In this document: positions 42,897 to 52,239 of the stretch, one piece after another
Position numbering within the stretch: position 1 is the stretch's first letter
Layout: the number at the start of each line of letters is the position of its first letter
Assembly (NCBI RefSeq): GCF_038066715.1
Contig: NZ_JBBUKT010000003.1
Span: forward strand, 248,001-312,000
Source: Luteolibacter sp. Y139
Lineage (GTDB): Bacteria; Verrucomicrobiota; Verrucomicrobiia; Verrucomicrobiales; Akkermansiaceae
Reading direction: 5' to 3'
DNA length: 64,000 bases
Translations under genes and position numbers: made by a program
Notes under the pieces: model-generated
The model's database searches: none
What the model was told of the DNA's origin: nothing
Seen by the model: only the letters and a program-made list of their open reading frames with translations

Positions 42897-43883
42897 TCAT
42901 TCCCCCAGTATATCCTCGTACTGCTGGAACTGCCCCATGTAGAACCGGATGATCGTCCACCCGACGAAAAGCAGCACCGCGAAATACAGCCCCTTCGAGA
43001 TCATCCCCGCGGCCATCTTGGAGCTCCGGGCAGCGTCCTCCTGATAGACCGCGGACCAGCGGGCCAGGTCCTTGTCGAGGCTGCCCGCCTCCTCGGCGGT
43101 GGCATACGAGCGGGCGAAAGCCGGCGGAAATGCGCCACAGGACATCATCGTGGGGCCGAGCGGACCGCCACCCTTCAAAACCTCCCCAAGCTGCTTCCCT
43201 GCCGCCAAGATGGTCGCGCTGTGGGAAGCCTCGCTGGAGGTTGCCACCGTCTCATTCATCGAAAGCCCGGCCAGCAGGCAGGTGTGATAGACCTTCGTGA
43301 AGCGCGCCATCGCCATCGCCCGGCGCGCACCGCCGATCACCGGGATGCGCCGCAGCACCGCATCCACAGCCGTGCTGGCCGAGGCGTTCTTCAACAACGC
43401 CTTGCCCACCACCCACACCACAAAGCCCGCCCCATACAGCGCCACCAACGCGACCAAGAAATCCACCGCCATCTCGCCGAAGCTGGCCCCGCTGCCCAGC
43501 CCGGGCGCGAGAATGCCCACGAAAAGCCCCAGGTGCAGCAGAAACGCCGGATACACCATCGCTCCCCAGAACTCCTTGCGCGCGGACGCCAGCATCCCGA
43601 AGTAGTCCGCCAGGTGCTGGAAGGCCGGAGCCAGTCGCCCGCCACGCTCGCCCGCGCCGATGATGCTGCGCTCCAGCGACGTGATCACCCCGGGCCCGAA
43701 CGCCTCGGTGATCGATTTGCCCGCTTCCAGATCGCGGTCCATCTCACGCAACAGCTCGGCCTGATTTGCCGGCGGCCGAGTATCAAGCATCGCCCGGCCC
43801 GCGTCGCGGATGCCAAAGCCAGCCTCAAGGAGCTTGGCGATCTCGGTGTAAAAGAGGTGCTTCTGCGCGGCGGAAAATGCCAT
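42897..43883 (-). CDS. GspF/PilC-like type II secretion membrane protein
   Basis: The protein has 328 residues from the ATG at 43883; a GTG at 43892 is possible. It shows the GspF double-domain pattern: a first helical domain (LLEAGFGIRDAGRAMLD...GAGERGGRLAPAFQHLADYF), two membrane helices, a second domain (TCLLAGLSMNETVATSSEAS...SYATAEEAGSLDKDLARW) and a last membrane helix. In type II secretion or type IV pili this is the inner-membrane platform. It is shorter than canonical 400-residue GspF. No other secretion or pilus gene is nearby. Confidence 0.82.
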   Translation of the reverse strand: MAFSAAQKHLFYTEIAKLLEAGFGIRDAGRAMLDTRPPANQAELLREMDRDLEAGKSITEAFGPGVITSLERSIIGAGERGGRLAPAFQHLADYFGMLASARKEFWGAMVYPAFLLHLGLFVGILAPGLGSGASFGEMAVDFLVALVALYGAGFVVWVVGKALLKNASASTAVDAVLRRIPVIGGARRAMAMARFTKVYHTCLLAGLSMNETVATSSEASHSATILAAGKQLGEVLKGGGPLGPTMMSCGAFPPAFARSYATAEEAGSLDKDLARWSAVYQEDAARSSKMAAGMISKGLYFAVLLFVGWTIIRFYMGQFQQYEDILGE

Positions 43884-43929
43884 GGGTTTCACCCGAATCT
43901 GGCACGCCTAACGACGATGGAAAGGTGAT

Positions 43930-45753
43930 TCACTCCTTCATCCCCTCACCGAGGAAAAACGACGGATGCGGCGGCTTGTTGTAGGCGACATTCTGCCACG
44001 CAACGGAAAGCCGGTACTGCGGATCGTGCATCAACGTCACCAGCCGGTGCTCGGTGGGAATCGTCGTCGTGTAGAGCCTCAGCGATTTCCCGTCCGGCCC
44101 GGGCAGCAGCAACTCCTCCCGCCAATCCCCTAACAAGTCCGCCGCGAGATTCGGCCGGAATCCCGCAAAACGCCCGCGCCCACCCGGCATCTCCGCCGAG
44201 AAGATCTTCTCCTCCCGGCCTTCTTCCCACTTCCACTTGAAGATCGAGGACCGGTCATAAATCTCCCGCAGCAAATCCCCATCCCACCAGATCACCCAAT
44301 CCGAGCCGCGCGGATGCGGCCCGATTTCCTCCCCGCGAATCGTTCTCAACGCAGTCGGACCACCCCACACCTCCGCACCCGGATGCCGCGGATCAATGTC
44401 CGCCACGATGCCATTGCCAAAATCCACACCGGGACTGTGGCTCCACAGCACGCTGCCGGTGCGCGCATCGTGCAGTCCCGCGCCGGGCGTCTTCAGGGCG
44501 ACCGTCTCCTCCTCATTCTCGGTGATCAGGTACAGCTCCTTGCCCGGCCGCTCGGGATCGAAGTCACCCACATGCAGCGCGTCCCCGTGACGACGGCCGG
44601 TCGAGTAGAGGCCCTTGCCATCGTCATCGATGGTCATCGCCTGATAGATGATCTCGTCCTTCCCATCGTCATCCACATCCGCGACCGACAGCGCATGCCC
44701 GCCCATTCCGGAATAAGGCGAGGCATCCTTGAACGGCGGCTTGCTGACACCGCTATCGAAAACCCAGCGCGACTTCAGCTCACCACCGTGCCAGTCCCAC
44801 GCCGCCAAAACCGTGCGCCCATAAACGCCACGCGTCATCACCAGGCTCGGATGGACGCCATCCAGATAGGCCACACACGCGAGGAACCGGTCACAACGGT
44901 TGCCATAGCTGTCATTGCCACCATTCCCACCGATGCCGCCCCAGCCATCGATCGGGTCGCGGCCGGGAATGAAATCCACCGTCTTCAATGCGGCACCCGT
45001 TTTCCCATCGAAGACCGTCAGAAATTCCGGCCCGGTTAGAATCCGCCCGTAGCGCTGGGTCCCCCTCTCTTGGTTCCGCCAATCCTTCGTCGCGTCACCG
45101 ATGATCTTCCCCGTGCCGTCCTTCGTCCCATCCGCCGTCTTGCATGCCAGCTCCGCACAGCCATCACCGTCCAAGTCGTAGACCATGAACTGCGTATAGT
45201 GCTCACCCTCGCGGATATTGATGCCCAGGTCGATCCGCCACAGCCGGGTCCCGTCCATCTTGTAGGCGTCCAGCACCGGCGTGCCGGTGATGCCCGCAAA
45301 GGAATTGTCCTGCCCGCGCGAGGCCTGGTGCACGATGATCTCGTACTCGCCATCCCCATCCAGGTCCGCGACCGAGGCATCGTGCGGCCGGTAGCCCTCG
45401 ATCGGCTGGATCGGGATCTCGATGAAGTTCTTCTCCAGCACCTTCGCCGGCTTCGAGGAAGGAGCCTCCTTCCCGTCGACGACCGGGCGGACAACATACG
45501 CCTCCGTCTTCCCGGCCTCGCGGTCGACCAGATTGGTCGCGCCCGTCAGCGGCTCCGGGTTGACCCGCTCGTCCTTGCCCTCGACCCGCCGATAGAGATT
45601 GAAAGCCGCTCCCTTGGGATCATCCCCCAGCAAGCGCCAGCCCGCATAAACCGATCCATCCGCCTGCCGCACGGCCACCAGCCCGCGGTCGAGTTTTTCC
45701 ATGGGCCGGGCATGAAGGGGCAGCAGCAAGCCGATGAGGAGGAGGCACTTCAT
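43930..45753 (-). CDS. Rhamnogalacturonan lyase, polysaccharide lyase family 11
   Basis: The protein has 607 residues from the ATG at 45753, with a signal peptide (MKCLLLIGLLLPLHA). The start MEKLDRGLVAVRQADGSVYAGWRLLGDDP and the eight-bladed propeller strings (DASVADLDGDGEYEIIV, VYDLDGDGCAELACKTADGT, SVADVDDDGKDEIIYQAM, GIVADIDPRHPGAEVWG, AADLLGDWREELLL) match PL11, the YesW/YesX group. These enzymes cut rhamnogalacturonan I of pectin by beta-elimination with bound calcium. It is exported to the periplasm or outside. No other pectin genes are adjacent. The long open frame upstream to 46107 is a shadow over the next gene. Confidence 0.93.
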   Translation of the reverse strand: MKCLLLIGLLLPLHARPMEKLDRGLVAVRQADGSVYAGWRLLGDDPKGAAFNLYRRVEGKDERVNPEPLTGATNLVDREAGKTEAYVVRPVVDGKEAPSSKPAKVLEKNFIEIPIQPIEGYRPHDASVADLDGDGEYEIIVHQASRGQDNSFAGITGTPVLDAYKMDGTRLWRIDLGINIREGEHYTQFMVYDLDGDGCAELACKTADGTKDGTGKIIGDATKDWRNQERGTQRYGRILTGPEFLTVFDGKTGAALKTVDFIPGRDPIDGWGGIGGNGGNDSYGNRCDRFLACVAYLDGVHPSLVMTRGVYGRTVLAAWDWHGGELKSRWVFDSGVSKPPFKDASPYSGMGGHALSVADVDDDGKDEIIYQAMTIDDDGKGLYSTGRRHGDALHVGDFDPERPGKELYLITENEEETVALKTPGAGLHDARTGSVLWSHSPGVDFGNGIVADIDPRHPGAEVWGGPTALRTIRGEEIGPHPRGSDWVIWWDGDLLREIYDRSSIFKWKWEEGREEKIFSAEMPGGRGRFAGFRPNLAADLLGDWREELLLPGPDGKSLRLYTTTIPTEHRLVTLMHDPQYRLSVAWQNVAYNKPPHPSFFLGEGMKE

Positions 45754-45946
45754 GACGTATGGGAGGAAACCCGCCGGCCGTTTCTTCCACGCCTTACCCC
45801 TTCGGGGGATGGGGACGCGATGGCGTAGCCCGGCGGCAAAAGGTTCGACAACCTCCATCCTCATCCCTTCATCTTCCCCCATGCAATGGATTTCCACGCT
45901 GGCAGGCACCGGCCCGCCGGGCACCCCCGACTTGTGAGACGGACCG

Positions 45947-47122
45947 ATGGCCATCCCCCTCCAGCCTGAAATCCTGATCGCCCATCCCTGGATGGGCCGC
46001 GGCGGTTCCGAAGCGACCGCCATGTGGGCATTGCACGCCCTGCAAGACCGCGCCCGAGTGACCTTTGCCACCGCCTCGCCGGTCGATTGGGCCGATCTGA
46101 ATGCCACCTACGGCACCCGCGTTTCTCCCGAAAAGGTCGCCCTGCTCTCCGCGCCGCGGCTACCCGGCGTGAATACCGGCACCGTGGTGGCCTTCTGGCA
46201 GCGGGCGTGGTTCGAACGCTTTTGCCGCACCCAGGGCACCAAGTTCGACGCCTGCATCAGCGCCTACAATCCCATCCGCTTCGGCAAGCGCGCCATCCAG
46301 CTCATCGGCGACTTCAGCTTCGACGAGAAATGCCGGCTTGCCCTCTACCCGACCGCCACCGGCCAAGCGCATCACCGCCCGTCCTTCGTCCGGCAGGCGT
46401 ACCTCTCGATCGGCGAGCACCTCGCCGGCCGCCACGATGAGCCGGCCTTCGCTCCGGATGATCTCGTGGTCGCGAATTCCCAATGGACCTCCACGCGCCT
46501 CCGGGAGCACTTCCCTCTGGACCGCGTCCCGGTGCTCTTTCCCCCGTCGTCACCGCTTGGCCTGGAAAACTCCAAGCGCGAGCCTCTCGGCTTCGTGGCC
46601 ATGAGCCGCATCACGCCGGAAAAGGAAATCGAGTCCATCCTCACCATCCTCGACCGGGTCCGTGCTGCCGGACGACCCGCGACTCTCGACCTGCTCGGTA
46701 AAATCGGCGACGACAGCTACTCGCGGCGCATCCGCCGGATGGTCCGCGAACGCCAGGAGTGGGTGCGGACCCCCGGCTTCCTCGGGCCACGGGAAAAGAC
46801 CGCGCTCTTTTCGACGCGCTCGTTCGGTCTCCATGCCTGCCGCGTGGAAGCCTTCGGCATCGCAGTCGCCGAAATGGCCGCCGCTGGCCTGATTCCCTTC
46901 GTGCCTGCCGAAGGCGCAACGCGGGAAATCGCGGCCGACGAGTCGCTCGTCTACCGGAATCCCGACGACGCGGCTGCCAGGATCCTCGCCGTGCTCGATC
47001 AACCGGACTCCCACGCCCCGCTGCGACGGTCTCTGCGCGAAAATGTCGAACGCTTCGCCCCGGAGCACTTCAGCGTGCGACTGGTCGAGATCGTGCAGGA
47101 TTTCCTCGGCCGGCCGATCTAA
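45947..47122 (+). CDS. Glycosyltransferase, GT-B fold, GT4-like
   Basis: This 391-residue soluble protein of the GT-B type has an N-terminal acceptor domain (ILIAHPWMGRGGSEATAMWALHAL) and a C-terminal nucleotide-sugar domain with GFVAMSRITPEKEIESILTIL, LDLLGKIGDDSYSRRIRRM and the family's E-x7-E region HACRVEAFGIAVAEMAAAG. It transfers a sugar from an activated donor to an unknown acceptor in the cytoplasm. It ends 14 bp before a PIG-L deacetylase gene on the same strand, so the pair probably acts on the same glycan or glycolipid. Confidence 0.87.
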   Translation: MAIPLQPEILIAHPWMGRGGSEATAMWALHALQDRARVTFATASPVDWADLNATYGTRVSPEKVALLSAPRLPGVNTGTVVAFWQRAWFERFCRTQGTKFDACISAYNPIRFGKRAIQLIGDFSFDEKCRLALYPTATGQAHHRPSFVRQAYLSIGEHLAGRHDEPAFAPDDLVVANSQWTSTRLREHFPLDRVPVLFPPSSPLGLENSKREPLGFVAMSRITPEKEIESILTILDRVRAAGRPATLDLLGKIGDDSYSRRIRRMVRERQEWVRTPGFLGPREKTALFSTRSFGLHACRVEAFGIAVAEMAAAGLIPFVPAEGATREIAADESLVYRNPDDAAARILAVLDQPDSHAPLRRSLRENVERFAPEHFSVRLVEIVQDFLGRPI

Positions 47123-47136
47123 CGATCCAAGTCGCC

Positions 47137-47928
47137 ATGTGGAGCAAGCTTTCCCAGCGCCTCACCGATCCTCTCTTCTACCGCAAGCGCTGGCTCCAGC
47201 TTCTGCGCCCCCTGCGACCACCGCGGGCACCGCGACCGGTGACGCTTGATTCGCTGTTAGAATCCGGCGGCCCCGTCCTCGCGGTCTTCGCCCATCCCGA
47301 TGACGAGCTCTTCGCCTCCTGCCTGCTCTGCGAACTCGCGGCGCGAAAAGTCCCATTCCATCTCATCTGCCTGACCCGCGGCGAAGGTGGCATCACCGGC
47401 GGCATGACCCGTGAGGAACTCGGACAAATCCGTGAAGCCGAGCTGCGTGCCTCCGCCGCCGCGCTCGGTGCTGCCTCCGTCGAGTTCCTGGACTACCTCG
47501 ATCCTCTCGGTCTGGCCCACCGCACCTTTGCTCCTGACGTTTCGCCCGAAGACCTCGCGGCACGGCTGAAGGCCCTGTTAGAAAAACACCGCCCCTCGAT
47601 CATTCTCACCCACGGCAGCGGCGGCGAATACTGGCATCCAGCACATTTGCTCGCCCATCGCGCGGTCTTTCTCGCCTCGGAAGGCAAGCACGACATCCTC
47701 ACCATCCACGCTTGGCAGGATTCTCATGCCCTTCCCGGCATGCTGAATCGCGACGATCCCGCCGATCTCGTCATCGATGGCACTCCGCATCGCACCCAGC
47801 GCCTCGCCGCCTTCCGCGCTCACGTCTCACAACGCGACTACTTCGCCGGCCACGGCGGATCCTTGGAGGGCTACGTCGATCTCAGCGCGAAGGAAGCCTT
47901 CCGGCACTACCCCCGCGCAAGCGGATAA
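47137..47928 (+). CDS. PIG-L/LmbE-family deacetylase
   Basis: The protein has 263 residues from the ATG at 47137. The zinc motif AHPDDE is near residue 53, and a second His pair lies in EYWHPAHLLAHRAVF. The family removes N-acetyl groups from GlcNAc-linked lipids or thiol precursors. The start was set at the ATG after the glycosyltransferase stop, since the open frame upstream is a shadow of that gene. With the preceding glycosyltransferase it could make a deacetylated amino-sugar product, which is inference. A palindrome begins right after its stop. Confidence 0.87.
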   Translation: MWSKLSQRLTDPLFYRKRWLQLLRPLRPPRAPRPVTLDSLLESGGPVLAVFAHPDDELFASCLLCELAARKVPFHLICLTRGEGGITGGMTREELGQIREAELRASAAALGAASVEFLDYLDPLGLAHRTFAPDVSPEDLAARLKALLEKHRPSIILTHGSGGEYWHPAHLLAHRAVFLASEGKHDILTIHAWQDSHALPGMLNRDDPADLVIDGTPHRTQRLAAFRAHVSQRDYFAGHGGSLEGYVDLSAKEAFRHYPRASG

Positions 47929-47931
47929 GGG

Positions 47932-47952
47932 GTGTCGACGTTCCGTCGACAC
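47932..47952. repeat. GTGTCGACG palindrome, perfect copy after the deacetylase
   Basis: Nine-base arms GTGTCGACG and CGTCGACAC with loop TTC directly follow TAAGGG at the stop codon (47928) and lie 6 bp before the end of the convergent GH13 gene. Confidence 0.75.
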
Positions 47953-47958
47953 GAACGG

Positions 47959-50900
47959 TCATTCGGCCTCCTCAACCCTTACACGGTAGAACCTCTTCTC
48001 ACCGCTGGCCGGAACGGAAATCATCGAATTTGCCCCAACCGCTTCCAACGGAGCACCGGTATCCGTCCATGATCCATCCGCCAGCGTGGTGCTCGTCTCC
48101 AGCTGATACGTGAACCCCGCGACGCTGGAAAAGCTCACCTCCACATTCCCGCCGTTCCGCGAAACATCCGTCACCCGGAACACCGAAGCCGCACTCAACG
48201 GATTCGTCCCCGCTGCCTGCTCATCCGCATTGCTCTCCCCATCGCCGTCCTGATCACCGGCAGCCGAAAGAAGCTGGACCGCCGTAGTCGTCGAACCGGG
48301 ATTCGGTGCCCCCGCATCGCTCTGGCCGGGAGAAGCGGAAGAAATACCCGCCGCGCTGATGGCAGTGATCCGCGCGCGGTAGATCTCCCCGGCCATGCCA
48401 TTGAACGTGTATTGCGGACTGGTCACGGTAGCGGAAGATACCGGATCGCCGTCACCATCGAACACTTCCACCAGCCACGAGCCGACATTGTCGTCCGGCC
48501 CTGCATTGGACACCCATGTGAAGGTCCCTGAACTACCAATTTCGTAGTAATTCGCCAGCGGCGCGGGAGACGGCGGCGGGGTGACGTCGTAGAGCTTCAA
48601 ATACTGAGCCTCGAAGGGACGCTGGTTCCACGCCGCATCAGCAGGGTTGGCGGAGGTGTCCATCGTCGGCACCTTGTTGAGCACCACAAGGAACCCATTG
48701 TTCTTCAACTGTGTGCCGGTGTAGCCCGCACCCCATTGCCAGGAATTGCGACGGCCGCTCATCCCGATGCCCGCATTGAGATAGGCCGCGATGTTCTTCA
48801 CGTTATACGTGCGGCCATCCTTGATCCCCAGCAACGGCGCGAGACCTGATGGCACCTTGAAGTTGTCCTGCTGGTTGTTCGCACGATCGAGATTGGCAAA
48901 TGCCATCACCACGTCGCTGAAGGCAGGCGAGGCATTGGCAGTTTCATACTTCGCAATCGCATGGACTTTGGTGTTGTTGCCATCGCCATCCAGGAACCAT
49001 CGGTTCGAAGCCCGCAGAGCCGGACTCGATCCACGCGCCGCACCCATGCCCGCATAGACCGGATACAGCTGGTCGTTGCCAAAATTCGCATCCGTCCAGA
49101 TCGGCTGCATCGAGTTGAACCGCTTGAAGTGCGGGATCTGCTTCCCGAAATTCAGCTCGTAGTGGTCGTAGCCATAGGTGGCGGAGATCCCGAGTTCCTG
49201 GCCCGGGAAAATCATCGGCACCCCATCCATCGAACCCGCCACGCTGAAGCGGATCAGCGCTTCCCACGGGTCATTGTAGTTCGCTTCGTCATGCGAGGTG
49301 TTGTTGATCAAGACGAGACCTTGCCCGTAGGCATTCCGCCGGCTCTCGAAGATGTTCCGGTAGTCGCTCTTGGTCGTGGCACTCGCCAGCGGAAAGACGA
49401 TGTTCTCGTTGAGAATGTCGAAGTGGCGGTTCGAACGATAGGTCACCGCGCCGCCATCGAGCGATTCGCTCATCATCACGAAGTTCCACTTCTTCGAGCG
49501 GGCCACGTTGATGATGTACTCCCAGCACTGCGGCGGCAGTCCCTGGCCGAAGTCGCAGCGCAGGCCATCAATGCCGCGCGCGTCCCACGCATAGCGCTGC
49601 GCTGTCGTCAGGCCGGGCTCGGTCGAGCTGTTCCGGTTCTGCCCTGCTGGCCGCGTCTTCTCCAGCCAGTGCGTGCCGTAACGGGCGAAGTACTGCCACA
49701 CGCGCCGCGTCACATTCTTCTGCTGGGCGCCTTGCACGAAGTCATTCGCCGTCCAATCGCTATCGGTCGCATCGAACCAATCACCTTCGCTGGTGTAGCT
49801 TGAACGCTCCGGCTCGCTGTCGGTTTCCACCAACGCATCATAGCGGCCGAAGAAAACATCCTTCACATCGTTCCACTTCCCGAAGTCAAAACGATCCGGT
49901 CCCGGCGCAATGGTCGCCGCACTCGATGCCCGGTTGCCATAATTCCCCGCAGCCGAGAAGAAGCGCGCCTCGCGATTGCGGATCTCATCCGTCTTGGCCC
50001 ACGTCTGGCCATCGGGCTGGAACAGGCTCACGCCCGCATCGGCGAGCTCGACGTCATAAGCCGTGTGATTGAACGGCGCATCCAGCATGATGCCCACCGT
50101 CTTTGCATCCGCCGCGCTCACAAAATTCTGCCACGCCGTCATCGCCGCATCGCGGTTCGTCTGGCTGAGCAAGTCGGCATTGTTGAAAGGACTGCCGCTG
50201 AAGTTCTTCGTGAAGATCGGGCTGACCTCGAAGAAGTTCTTCACCGCATACGGACTCCCAGGCTCATAAGGCGGGTTGCCACTGCCCCATCCGCCGAACG
50301 GCTCGCGGCCATCGCGCGCCGGTGGATGGATCGGCTGGAACCACAGCCAGTTCGCACCGAGCGACTTCAGGTAGTCGAGATCCCAGTGGTTCGCTCCATT
50401 GTGAGGCGCGCCGGGAGCATTGTGCATGTCCTCGAGGGTCGAGCGCGTTTCAAAGGTATCACCCGACGCCTCGATGTTCAGCACGTTGACCTCATAGAGC
50501 GTGATGTTCCGCGCATCCTTCGGCGACACGGTGATGGCATGGTCACGGCGGTTCGCGGCAACGTTCGTGTACCACCGCCAATTCGGATCCCCGGAAACCT
50601 TCCACCGCGCGGTGAGCCGGTAAGCGCCTGTCTTCTCCGCCGGCAAGGTCAGCGTGTAGGTGCCCGCTCCAGCGGACGTCATCGTGTAGGCCTTGAAGTA
50701 GTTCGAGTCATCGCCAGCCACCAGTGTCGATCCATCCGGTCCGCTCACGCCATCCGGATAACCGTCGCCATCCGCATCGATGTCCGCGCGGTCGCGACGG
50801 TTCAGGTTCGTGTAGATCTCCGCAGCCGTGACGTTCGCCTCACCCGGCTGGAAGGAAATGCCCAGCGGAATCGAATCACCGGCGATCTCATCCACGAACA

Positions 50901-51855
50901 ACTTGCTCGCCGTGTAGTTGCCATCGGCCCCATTGATGGTGAGCGTCGGCTGCCCGACCATGCCGTTCTGATAGATGAAGACCGCATTGTTGGTGCCCGC
51001 GATGTGATCCGCGAATTTCTCGTCGTTCGTCTCCGGATTCCACAGCCCGATCTTGTACTTCACCTGCGCGCCCAGCGGCAGGCCATTCAACACATTGGGC
51101 AAAGTCCCGCGCCACACGGCGGCGTTGCCATTCCCGCTGGGATCTCCCTCCGTGCCATCGAAGGCCATCGCCACTGCGGTGCTCGTGCCACCTGCCACAC
51201 CAAGCGCACCACCCGGCGTGGTCCCATCCGTCGTGTAGTAGACCGCACCCGCCGTCGCCCATCGCGAGGCCAGCGAATTGTCCGGCCCGATGTAGCCGGT
51301 CTTGGCGCGAATCTGGATATCGTTGCCCGCAATCGTCCGGTTGTTCGCGTGATAAATCCATCCCGGCCGGTTGCGGATCGAGAAAGGCGACGCCTGCGCA
51401 GTCGCCTCGGTCGTCGTGGTCGAGGAAGCGTTGTCCTTGCCGTAAAGGTAAGTCGTTTCCGGACTCCCGCCGCTGAAGGTGGTGCGGACGTAATATTCGA
51501 TCACATCCGTCGCCGCGATTCCCGTCGTGGGAATCACCGCCTTCCAATACTGGTTCTGGTCATTCCCGCTCCCGGGGAAATTCGAGTAAAAACCCAGCGC
51601 CACCGGTTGCCAGCTCCCGGGCGAACCCCCGCGTGGCACGGTGCGGTAGAACAGCGTGCCTCCGTTCTGGTTCCCTCCGGCCCCGTTGTTCTTGAAGAAG
51701 CCTTGGTAGACCGTGGTGTCGGTCGCCTTCACCTCGTAAACCGGATCCCGCATCGTCTTTCCGATCTGCGACTCATTGACCGACGCCAGATGCCAGACAT
51801 TGGCTGGCGCCGCGCAAAGCACCGGCGCCAGCAGCAGGAAGAAAAGGGCTTTCAT
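47959..51855 (-). CDS. Large secreted GH13 alpha-amylase-family enzyme
   Basis: The protein has 1,298 residues from the ATG at 51855, with a signal peptide (MKALFFLLLAPVLCAAPA). N-terminal beta-domains extend to about residue 450. The catalytic (beta/alpha)8 barrel follows from about 450 to 960. GH13 motifs are DAPFNH (D592, H597), GIDGLRCDF with nucleophile D768, MSESLDGG with acid/base E797, and NTSHDE (H855, D856). The C-terminus has an Fn3-like domain, DQDGDGESNADEQAAG and the shared tail ending KRFYRVRVEEAE. It probably hydrolyses alpha-glucans outside the cell; exact specificity cannot be read. The open frame to 52233 lacks a signal and is not used. Confidence 0.9.
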   Translation of the reverse strand: MKALFFLLLAPVLCAAPANVWHLASVNESQIGKTMRDPVYEVKATDTTVYQGFFKNNGAGGNQNGGTLFYRTVPRGGSPGSWQPVALGFYSNFPGSGNDQNQYWKAVIPTTGIAATDVIEYYVRTTFSGGSPETTYLYGKDNASSTTTTEATAQASPFSIRNRPGWIYHANNRTIAGNDIQIRAKTGYIGPDNSLASRWATAGAVYYTTDGTTPGGALGVAGGTSTAVAMAFDGTEGDPSGNGNAAVWRGTLPNVLNGLPLGAQVKYKIGLWNPETNDEKFADHIAGTNNAVFIYQNGMVGQPTLTINGADGNYTASKLFVDEIAGDSIPLGISFQPGEANVTAAEIYTNLNRRDRADIDADGDGYPDGVSGPDGSTLVAGDDSNYFKAYTMTSAGAGTYTLTLPAEKTGAYRLTARWKVSGDPNWRWYTNVAANRRDHAITVSPKDARNITLYEVNVLNIEASGDTFETRSTLEDMHNAPGAPHNGANHWDLDYLKSLGANWLWFQPIHPPARDGREPFGGWGSGNPPYEPGSPYAVKNFFEVSPIFTKNFSGSPFNNADLLSQTNRDAAMTAWQNFVSAADAKTVGIMLDAPFNHTAYDVELADAGVSLFQPDGQTWAKTDEIRNREARFFSAAGNYGNRASSAATIAPGPDRFDFGKWNDVKDVFFGRYDALVETDSEPERSSYTSEGDWFDATDSDWTANDFVQGAQQKNVTRRVWQYFARYGTHWLEKTRPAGQNRNSSTEPGLTTAQRYAWDARGIDGLRCDFGQGLPPQCWEYIINVARSKKWNFVMMSESLDGGAVTYRSNRHFDILNENIVFPLASATTKSDYRNIFESRRNAYGQGLVLINNTSHDEANYNDPWEALIRFSVAGSMDGVPMIFPGQELGISATYGYDHYELNFGKQIPHFKRFNSMQPIWTDANFGNDQLYPVYAGMGAARGSSPALRASNRWFLDGDGNNTKVHAIAKYETANASPAFSDVVMAFANLDRANNQQDNFKVPSGLAPLLGIKDGRTYNVKNIAAYLNAGIGMSGRRNSWQWGAGYTGTQLKNNGFLVVLNKVPTMDTSANPADAAWNQRPFEAQYLKLYDVTPPPSPAPLANYYEIGSSGTFTWVSNAGPDDNVGSWLVEVFDGDGDPVSSATVTSPQYTFNGMAGEIYRARITAISAAGISSASPGQSDAGAPNPGSTTTAVQLLSAAGDQDGDGESNADEQAAGTNPLSAASVFRVTDVSRNGGNVEVSFSSVAGFTYQLETSTTLADGSWTDTGAPLEAVGANSMISVPASGEKRFYRVRVEEAE

Positions 51856-52239
51856 GAGGGCTTTAGACAAGAAACGCCGCGGCAAGCGGCGGATCAATGG
51901 GTTTCGAGGCTGCCGCCCGACAGGTCGGATTCGGAGAGCTACCGGAAGATGTCGGTCGGCCGGATGGGGTTTAGTCCCCGAAAGCACCCGCGGCGTGTCG
52001 TTCAGCGGCAAATAAGCGCCCCTCCGAAAATTTCTGTCGGCTTTGCCCCCGGGAAGACGCCTCCCGGTAGACGGTGGCCCAAACCCCCACCGTCGAAACC
52101 CCTGCTTAATCAATTTCGGGAAGAAAGACGGAAATGTTGGGTTCGTTTCCGTCCTGAGGGTCCCTGAGAGAGGCCGGGGGGCTCCGCCGTTAAATCGCGG
52201 AACCCTCCGGCCGAATTTTCCTGAATAACCCACGACCCA
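51856..52239 (+). other. Structured leader between the GH13 gene and the PA14/DUF1080 unit
   Basis: In 384 bp without a gene, at least four hairpins can form: CCGGGA/TCCCGG (52049-52067), GACGGTGG/CCACCGTC (52070-52094), GACGGAAA/TTTCCGTC (52127-52153), and a 16-position stem with one mismatch and one G-U pair (52172-52187 with 52197-52212) followed by AATTTT. The last ends 27 bp before the ATG at 52240 and resembles a terminator or attenuator. A cis-regulatory RNA on the plus strand is plausible. A smaller hairpin (CGCCGC/GCGGCG, 51875-51891) lies before the GH13 start. Confidence 0.5.

Noticed and set aside
52153-52212. CTGAGA near a GC stem, reminiscent of a TPP riboswitch
   Set aside because: The conserved second half of the TPP element (the GAACCTGAT region and following stem) is missing.
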